A DNA stretch of 64,000 nt, taken from NCBI RefSeq assembly GCF_014653155.1, contig NZ_BNAF01000001.1, forward strand, positions 124,001-188,000, read 5' to 3'. This document shows positions 60,134-64,000 of the stretch, in pieces. This DNA comes from Sphingobacterium griseoflavum. GTDB lineage: Bacteria > Bacteroidota > Bacteroidia > Sphingobacteriales > Sphingobacteriaceae. The notes beneath the pieces are model-generated. The model searched no databases, was not told the DNA's origin, and saw nothing but the letters and a program-made list of their open reading frames with translations. Made by a program: the position numbers and the translations under genes. The stretch's first letter is position 1. Every line of letters starts with the position of its first letter.

Positions 60134-60694
60134 TTGGCATTAACTAGAGGTGGTGGTCCTAGACCACCAATGAGAAAGAAAGAACCAGAACACCGCATTA
60201 ACGAATTTATCAGGGTGCCAGAGGTACGTCTGGTCGGCGATAATGTAGAACAGGGGATTATTCCCACACGTAAAGCATTGGAACTTGCTGACGAACTGGA
60301 ACTTGATTTAGTAGAAATTTCGCCAAATGCTGTTCCGCCTGTTTGTCGGATAATCGACTATAGCAAGTTTATTTACGAACAGAAGAAGAAACAAAAGGAG
60401 ATCAAGGCAAACGCTAAGCAAACTGTTATCAAGGAAATTCGTTTTGGTCCTAATACAAGCGATCACGATTTTGATTTCAAGTTGAAGCATGCCATGAAGT
60501 TTTTGGAAAGTGGAGAAAAGGTACGAGCATACGTGCATTTTAAGGGTCGTGCTATCGTCTTCAAAGAACAAGGTGAGATCCTTTTGTTGCGCTTTGCACA
60601 AGCCTTGGAGGATTACGGTAAAGTGGAGCTGTTTCCAAAATTGGAAGGCAAGCGGATGTTTTTGACATTAGCTCCGAAGGCCGCAAAAAAATAA
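60134..60694 (+). CDS. infC: translation initiation factor IF-3
   Basis: A 186-residue factor that keeps ribosomal subunits apart and proofreads start codons. Motifs: [55 protein letters not shown] (N-domain), [24 protein letters not shown] (linker) and the C-domain [25 protein letters not shown]. The only start available near the family N-terminus is TTG at 60134 ([12 protein letters not shown]...), 10 bases after thrS. Rare infC starts (AUU in E. coli) are used for autoregulation by IF-3, so the non-ATG start is in keeping with that. Confidence 0.96.
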   Translation: MALTRGGGPRPPMRKKEPEHRINEFIRVPEVRLVGDNVEQGIIPTRKALELADELELDLVEISPNAVPPVCRIIDYSKFIYEQKKKQKEIKANAKQTVIKEIRFGPNTSDHDFDFKLKHAMKFLESGEKVRAYVHFKGRAIVFKEQGEILLLRFAQALEDYGKVELFPKLEGKRMFLTLAPKAAKK

Positions 60695-60729
60695 ATATTA
60701 TAACAGGTTGATACAAAATTTATAAGATT

Positions 60730-60930
60730 ATGCCAAAAGTAAAAACCAATTCCAGCGCGAAAAAACGCTTTAAATTGACTGGAACAGGTAAAATTGCAAG
60801 AAAAAGCGCTTACAAAAGCCACATCTTGACAAAGAAAACCACAAAGCAAAAACGTAACTTGACAAAAACGGGTTATGTTCATGAAGCTGACATGGGTAAT
60901 GTAAAACGTATGCTTGCTATCGGTAAGTAA
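60730..60930 (+). CDS. rpmI: 50S ribosomal protein L35
   Basis: A 66-residue basic ribosomal protein with the typical [22 protein letters not shown] start and the KNTLTK-like end MLAIGK. It follows infC by 35 bases and precedes rplT by 96 bases. Confidence 0.97.
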   Translation: MPKVKTNSSAKKRFKLTGTGKIARKSAYKSHILTKKTTKQKRNLTKTGYVHEADMGNVKRMLAIGK

Positions 60931-60964
60931 GGTTTACCTTTTTTAATAAATAATTTTTTGACCG

Positions 60965-61008
60965 GGTATCAGGTCGTAAGCTTGCTGTAAAACGCAACAC
61001 CTCATACC
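60965..61008 (+). promoter_or_regulatory. candidate L20 autoregulatory leader upstream of rplT
   Basis: GGTATCAGGT (60965-60974) pairs with ACCTCATACC (60999-61008) with a single C-C mismatch. Inside, TTGC (60982-60985) pairs with GCAA (60994-60997), giving a stem with an internal loop. It ends 18 bases before the rplT ATG, a place suited to translational control by L20. Confidence 0.45.
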
Positions 61009-61026
61009 AAACTAAATTTAATTCAT

Positions 61027-61371
61027 ATGCCACGTTCGGTTAACGCAGTAGCTTCGAGAAGAAGAAGAAAAAGAATCTTGAAATTAGCTAAGGGCTATTT
61101 CGGATCAAGAAGCAAAGTTTATACAATTGCTAAAAACACAGTAGAAAAAGGTTTACAGTACGCTTATCGCGACCGTAAAACCAAAAAACGCGAGTTCAGA
61201 GCTTTATGGATTCAGCGTATCAACGCAGGTGCCCGTCAACATGGAATTTCTTATTCACAGTTGATCGGTAAATTAAACGCTAAAAATATCGGCTTAAACC
61301 GTAAGGTTTTGGCTGACCTAGCTTTAAATAATCCTGATGCTTTCAAAGCAGTAGTTGACGCCGTAAAATAG
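61027..61371 (+). CDS. rplT: 50S ribosomal protein L20
   Basis: A 114-residue 23S rRNA-binding protein. The Arg-rich N-terminus [51 protein letters not shown] is the extended rRNA-binding tail. The C-terminal globular domain has [24 protein letters not shown]. In other bacteria L20 represses its own operon by binding an RNA that mimics its rRNA site. A structured element lies just upstream here. A terminator ends the operon. Confidence 0.98.
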   Translation: MPRSVNAVASRRRRKRILKLAKGYFGSRSKVYTIAKNTVEKGLQYAYRDRKTKKREFRALWIQRINAGARQHGISYSQLIGKLNAKNIGLNRKVLADLALNNPDAFKAVVDAVK

Positions 61372-61407
61372 AGTTTTAAACCGCTATCAACTTGTTAGAT
61401 ATTAGAG

Positions 61408-61433
61408 AGGAGTCGTTATCGACTCCTTTTTTT
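61408..61433 (+). terminator. terminator of the thrS-infC-rpmI-rplT operon
   Basis: AGGAGTCG (61408-61415) pairs with CGACTCCT (61420-61427) around the loop TTAT, followed by a run of T residues to 61433. Confidence 0.92.
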
Positions 61434-61531
61434 ATGCCACCAAACTTGATTCATCATCTTTGATTCAAACAGTCTCTTCGTTACCGCGAACCCATTTTTC
61501 TTGTTAAATTCTGTTAATTACCCGTTTCACG

Positions 61532-61562
61532 TTGCTGAAATGCGTCGAATGCCGTATATTTG
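61532..61562 (+). promoter_or_regulatory. promoter of the small secreted-protein gene
   Basis: TTG at 61532-61534 lies 20 bases before a perfect TATATTTG at 61555-61562. Transcription would begin near 61567, about 27 bases before the ATG at 61594. Confidence 0.7.
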
Positions 61563-61593
61563 ATACACTAATCACAGGCATAAATGCTACATT

Positions 61594-62004
61594 ATGAGGA
61601 TTTTCGTAATTTTACTACTTCATTTTATTTCCATTGGACCCACTCTAGTCCACGCATCATCTAAACAGTCAAATGACTTAAATCCGCCTAAAAATGATCT
61701 TATCATCATCTACAGCCACGGTAAAATTGTAAAGGTACAGGGTACAAAGATAGAAAAAACTATAGCAACGTTTGGGGATGAAACGCTCCAGATTGCAGGA
61801 TCAAACAACATCGTCTATGCTAAAGGAGGATTGCGGAATGTGGTTATCAATGGAATGAACAATGAAGTTTACGTGGATAAAATAAATTCCGTAACGATTG
61901 ATGGAGGGAACAATGTTGTCCAGTATAAGCTGTCGTCCACAAAATCCGGTAAACCCGCTATCCATACAAAAGGCGGAAATAACGACATTCTAAAAACTAA
62001 CTAG
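61594..62004 (+). CDS. secreted DUF3060-like protein
   Basis: A 136-residue exported protein. The signal peptide MRIFVILLLHFISIGPTLVHA probably ends at HA-SS. The mature part has short repeated beta units with Asn-Asn-X-Val turns (AGSNNIVYAKGG, INGMNNEVYVDK, IDGGNNVVQYKL), which resemble DUF3060 and would form a small parallel beta-helix or solenoid. No enzymatic motif is visible. It has a good promoter of its own and stands alone after the ribosomal operon. Confidence 0.8.
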   Translation: MRIFVILLLHFISIGPTLVHASSKQSNDLNPPKNDLIIIYSHGKIVKVQGTKIEKTIATFGDETLQIAGSNNIVYAKGGLRNVVINGMNNEVYVDKINSVTIDGGNNVVQYKLSSTKSGKPAIHTKGGNNDILKTN

Positions 62005-62061
62005 TATTTTTTATATACATCGAATTTCGTAACTTGTAGCATATCATCTTCATGCATACCT

Positions 62062-62652
62062 ATGGCTACGGAATCTATATCTATCGTTTTTCAACCCTGT
62101 GAAAAGGGCATTCGCTTTGTGGCTGCCATAAAGGAGCGTGTCAGGCGTTTGTTGAACAAGTGGTATCCGAGCTGCCATTCCACGGCGCATGTTACAATTT
62201 GCATCCTGAAGGTCACTCCCGAGCAATTACAACGTGTAATTGACCTTTTGGCTGACAAAATGCGTTTTGAGCATGCACAGCATATCTATTTCGATACGTT
62301 TTCCACGTATCCGACTTCTGGCACTTTTTTTATTGATCCTACTGCGCAATCAAGAGCTTTTCTTGTGGAAAAGATGCGGAAGGTTATCGCCGTGGCTGAA
62401 AAGGTCACGCGCGTGGATAAAAAAAGTAATGTTCCGCATTTGACGATCAGCCGAGGGCTGGATTTGGATAATCTGCGCGAAGTCAAGGCGCTGGATGAAT
62501 TCAAAAACTTGGATTTCGATTTTTTTTGCAAGGGAATTGTATTACGCCGATTTGACGAACAAAAAAGGCAATACGTTTCTTTTTTGGAGATACCCTTCGG
62601 CAACGAACGAAGACCAGGGTTGGAAGGAGGGCAGCTAAGCTTCGGCTTCTAA
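62062..62652 (+). CDS. 2'-5' RNA ligase-like 2H phosphoesterase
   Basis: A 196-residue protein of the LigT/2H phosphoesterase family. The two catalytic histidine motifs are visible as His43 in TAHVTICIL and His126 in VPHLTISRG, spaced as the family requires. Members hydrolyse or form 2',5' phosphodiester bonds or cyclic phosphates in RNA and nucleotides. The ATG at 62062 is a natural start. Its stop overlaps the end of the convergent MocR-type gene by 4 bases. The substrate is unknown. Confidence 0.85.
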   Translation: MATESISIVFQPCEKGIRFVAAIKERVRRLLNKWYPSCHSTAHVTICILKVTPEQLQRVIDLLADKMRFEHAQHIYFDTFSTYPTSGTFFIDPTAQSRAFLVEKMRKVIAVAEKVTRVDKKSNVPHLTISRGLDLDNLREVKALDEFKNLDFDFFCKGIVLRRFDEQKRQYVSFLEIPFGNERRPGLEGGQLSFGF

Positions 62653-64000
62653 TCCAAGTTATCTAAGCAACTTTTCAATAGAGCCAAACTTTGCGATAGC
62701 TCTTTACTATCAAGATTTCCAAAACCTAGCCTGATACCCGTTACGTCCTTATTTTGATATAACATTGTTTTCGGGAGGAACAGACCCTTTTGTGCACAGG
62801 ATTTACTAAGCCTTAACAAATTCGTTGGACGCTTGAATTGTAACCAAAATGCCAATCCTCCAGTAGGAGCTTTGGTATATAGATGAGAAGAAAACTCTGC
62901 TTGCAGGATACCGCCCATGTGGTCCCTTCTTTCCTTGTAGATCTTCAATGACTTCTTCAAGTGTCTATGGATTACCCCTTCTTCAATCATTTCGCCCAAT
63001 GCTTGTTCCATCAATACATCGCCTTGCCGGTCTATAATACCCAAATGTTTACGCATCTCGAACATTAAATTTTCCGGAGCAACAATAAATCCTGTTCTGA
63101 AACCAGGTACTAGCGACTTGCCGAAGGAGCTGACATAGATAACCATCCCTTTTCTATCAGCAGTCGCAATTGGCAACATTGGTTGCTTGTTGTAGTGAAA
63201 GTCGTAGTCTTGATCATCTTCGACAATGGCAAACCCATGCTTTTCTGCCAGTGCCAGCAACGCTATTCGCCTTTTCTCGCTTAGCGTCGCTGTTGTGGGA
63301 TAATGGTGTTGTGGGCTAACGTAAACCATACGAATGGGTATTTGCTCACAAAGCAATGCCAATGCGTCGGTATCGATGCCTTCCGAGTCGATAGGTATGG
63401 TTCGAATTCGCGCCGCGTTCTTTTGGAAAATCATATTCGCCGAGAAATAGCTTAACGCGCCGACCACCACCGTGTCATTCGGCTTAAGCAATATTTCCGA
63501 AATAATAAACAAGCTCATCTCCGTGCTACGGGTAATCAATACATTCGTGCCGGAAACATAAAGACCGCGTGACAGATGTAAGTATACCAGCAACTGCTCT
63601 TTGAAATATTCGCTCCCTTCTTGGTTGTAATAATCCATTTTACGTCTGTTGCCTCTTCGTTTTATGGTCGAACTGTAGATGCGCGATAGATCATCAATCT
63701 GTGTTAATCTGATATCTGGTGTGCCGTCATTCAGTATGTATTGATAATTTCCATGTTCGTAAGGATTGTCGAGCAGAGACGATTGTTGGAAATAAAAACC
63801 GGTGTGCGTAGGATAGCTGTGTCGGTCTACCGTATTCCTGCCAGTTGTGGGTAATGAGGCCGAAACAAAGGCTCCTCTGTTAGGCTGTATGACGACCCAT
63901 CCCTGTGCAGCCAACTCATCATAAGCTGCAACAACCGTGTTACGGTGCGTGCACAAAAGCTGGCCCAATACACGTGTACCCGGTAGCTTGCTGTTAACAA
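62649..64000 (-). CDS. MocR/PdxR-type regulator (GntR HTH plus aminotransferase domain), 5' end outside window
   Basis: A regulator joining a GntR-type winged helix to a fold-type I PLP aminotransferase-like domain. The frame stays open to 64000, so the start is missing. The visible part begins VNSKLPGTRVLGQLLCTHRNTVVAAYDEL, within the DNA-binding helices. The effector part carries the PLP lysine in YVSSFGKSLVPGFRTGF and VEDDQDYDFHY with the Asp that holds the pyridine nitrogen. Relatives such as PdxR control vitamin B6 synthesis, and others control GABA or amino-acid use. The targets cannot be seen here. Confidence 0.92.
   Translation of the reverse strand, partial: VNSKLPGTRVLGQLLCTHRNTVVAAYDELAAQGWVVIQPNRGAFVSASLPTTGRNTVDRHSYPTHTGFYFQQSSLLDNPYEHGNYQYILNDGTPDIRLTQIDDLSRIYSSTIKRRGNRRKMDYYNQEGSEYFKEQLLVYLHLSRGLYVSGTNVLITRSTEMSLFIISEILLKPNDTVVVGALSYFSANMIFQKNAARIRTIPIDSEGIDTDALALLCEQIPIRMVYVSPQHHYPTTATLSEKRRIALLALAEKHGFAIVEDDQDYDFHYNKQPMLPIATADRKGMVIYVSSFGKSLVPGFRTGFIVAPENLMFEMRKHLGIIDRQGDVLMEQALGEMIEEGVIHRHLKKSLKIYKERRDHMGGILQAEFSSHLYTKAPTGGLAFWLQFKRPTNLLRLSKSCAQKGLFLPKTMLYQNKDVTGIRLGFGNLDSKELSQSLALLKSCLDNLD

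Noticed and set aside
1..64000. CRISPR arrays, insertion sequences, prophage or integrative elements
   Set aside because: No regularly spaced repeats, transposase, integrase or phage genes were found. Gene content and spacing are those of core chromosome.

Overview
The window comes from a member of the Bacteroidota, most likely Sphingobacteriaceae (Sphingobacterium/Pedobacter-like). Signs of this are a TonB-dependent receptor paired with a DUF4249 lipoprotein, a DUF4783-nadC pair, a RemB-like outer-membrane protein, a plant-type acyl-ACP desaturase, a GH125 alpha-mannosidase with a Tat signal, and many copies of the Bacteroidota promoter element TAnnTTTG (often with TTG about 19 bases upstream). 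No rRNA, tRNA, CRISPR array, insertion sequence or prophage was seen. It reads as ordinary, densely coded chromosome. The first gene (RND pump) and the last (MocR-type regulator) run off the ends.

Layout. 1-3.5 kb: 3' part of an RND efflux pump, then a Mef-like MFS exporter behind a short leader peptide and alternative RNA hairpins. 3.6-10.5 kb (minus strand): smc, a TPR-like exported protein, a DUF4397-like lipoprotein, and an lrp-eamA pair with two Lrp-like operators. 10.7-19.6 kb (plus): a FAD/Fe-S D-lactate dehydrogenase-like protein, a lipoprotein, then a possible outer-membrane unit (propeller protein, esterase, TonB receptor, DUF4249). 19.6-24.5 kb: polysaccharide deacetylase, TolC and HlyD proteins, a helix-hairpin-helix protein, apt. 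24.5-29.7 kb: lipoprotein and gpmI (minus), then DUF4783, nadC, plsY, M48 protease (plus).

29.8-35.8 kb (minus) is a redox and lipid block: ndh (NDH-2) with polX, then marR-FNR-[2Fe-2S] ferredoxin, then a diiron acyl-ACP desaturase. The ferredoxin and reductase are the electron donors that such a desaturase needs, and a shared 13-base sequence inside operator-like dyads suggests that the MarR protein controls its own operon and ndh-polX. 36-48.4 kb: sufS-sufE, murI, GH125, RemB-like, aroQ, Bcr-type MFS, lgt, M42 peptidase, DUF3467, a GNAT-nitrilase fusion, DUF421. 48.4-57.9 kb: thioesterase, GH3-like, M48 protease, DUF819 carrier, two Gfo/Idh/MocA oxidoreductases, a PorE-like OmpA protein, queE. 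58.1-61.4 kb is the classical thrS-infC-rpmI-rplT translation operon. 61.5-64 kb: a small secreted protein, a 2H phosphoesterase and the MocR-type regulator.

The strongest candidate for something undescribed is the region 2062-2251. A perfect promoter sits 6 bases before a 17-codon ORF ending in Leu-Arg-Ile-Arg-Ile-Ala. Several mutually exclusive hairpins follow, then a Mef-family (macrolide efflux-like) gene. This looks like drug-sensing attenuation. All assignments are from reading the sequence and recalled family knowledge; no search or folding program was run.
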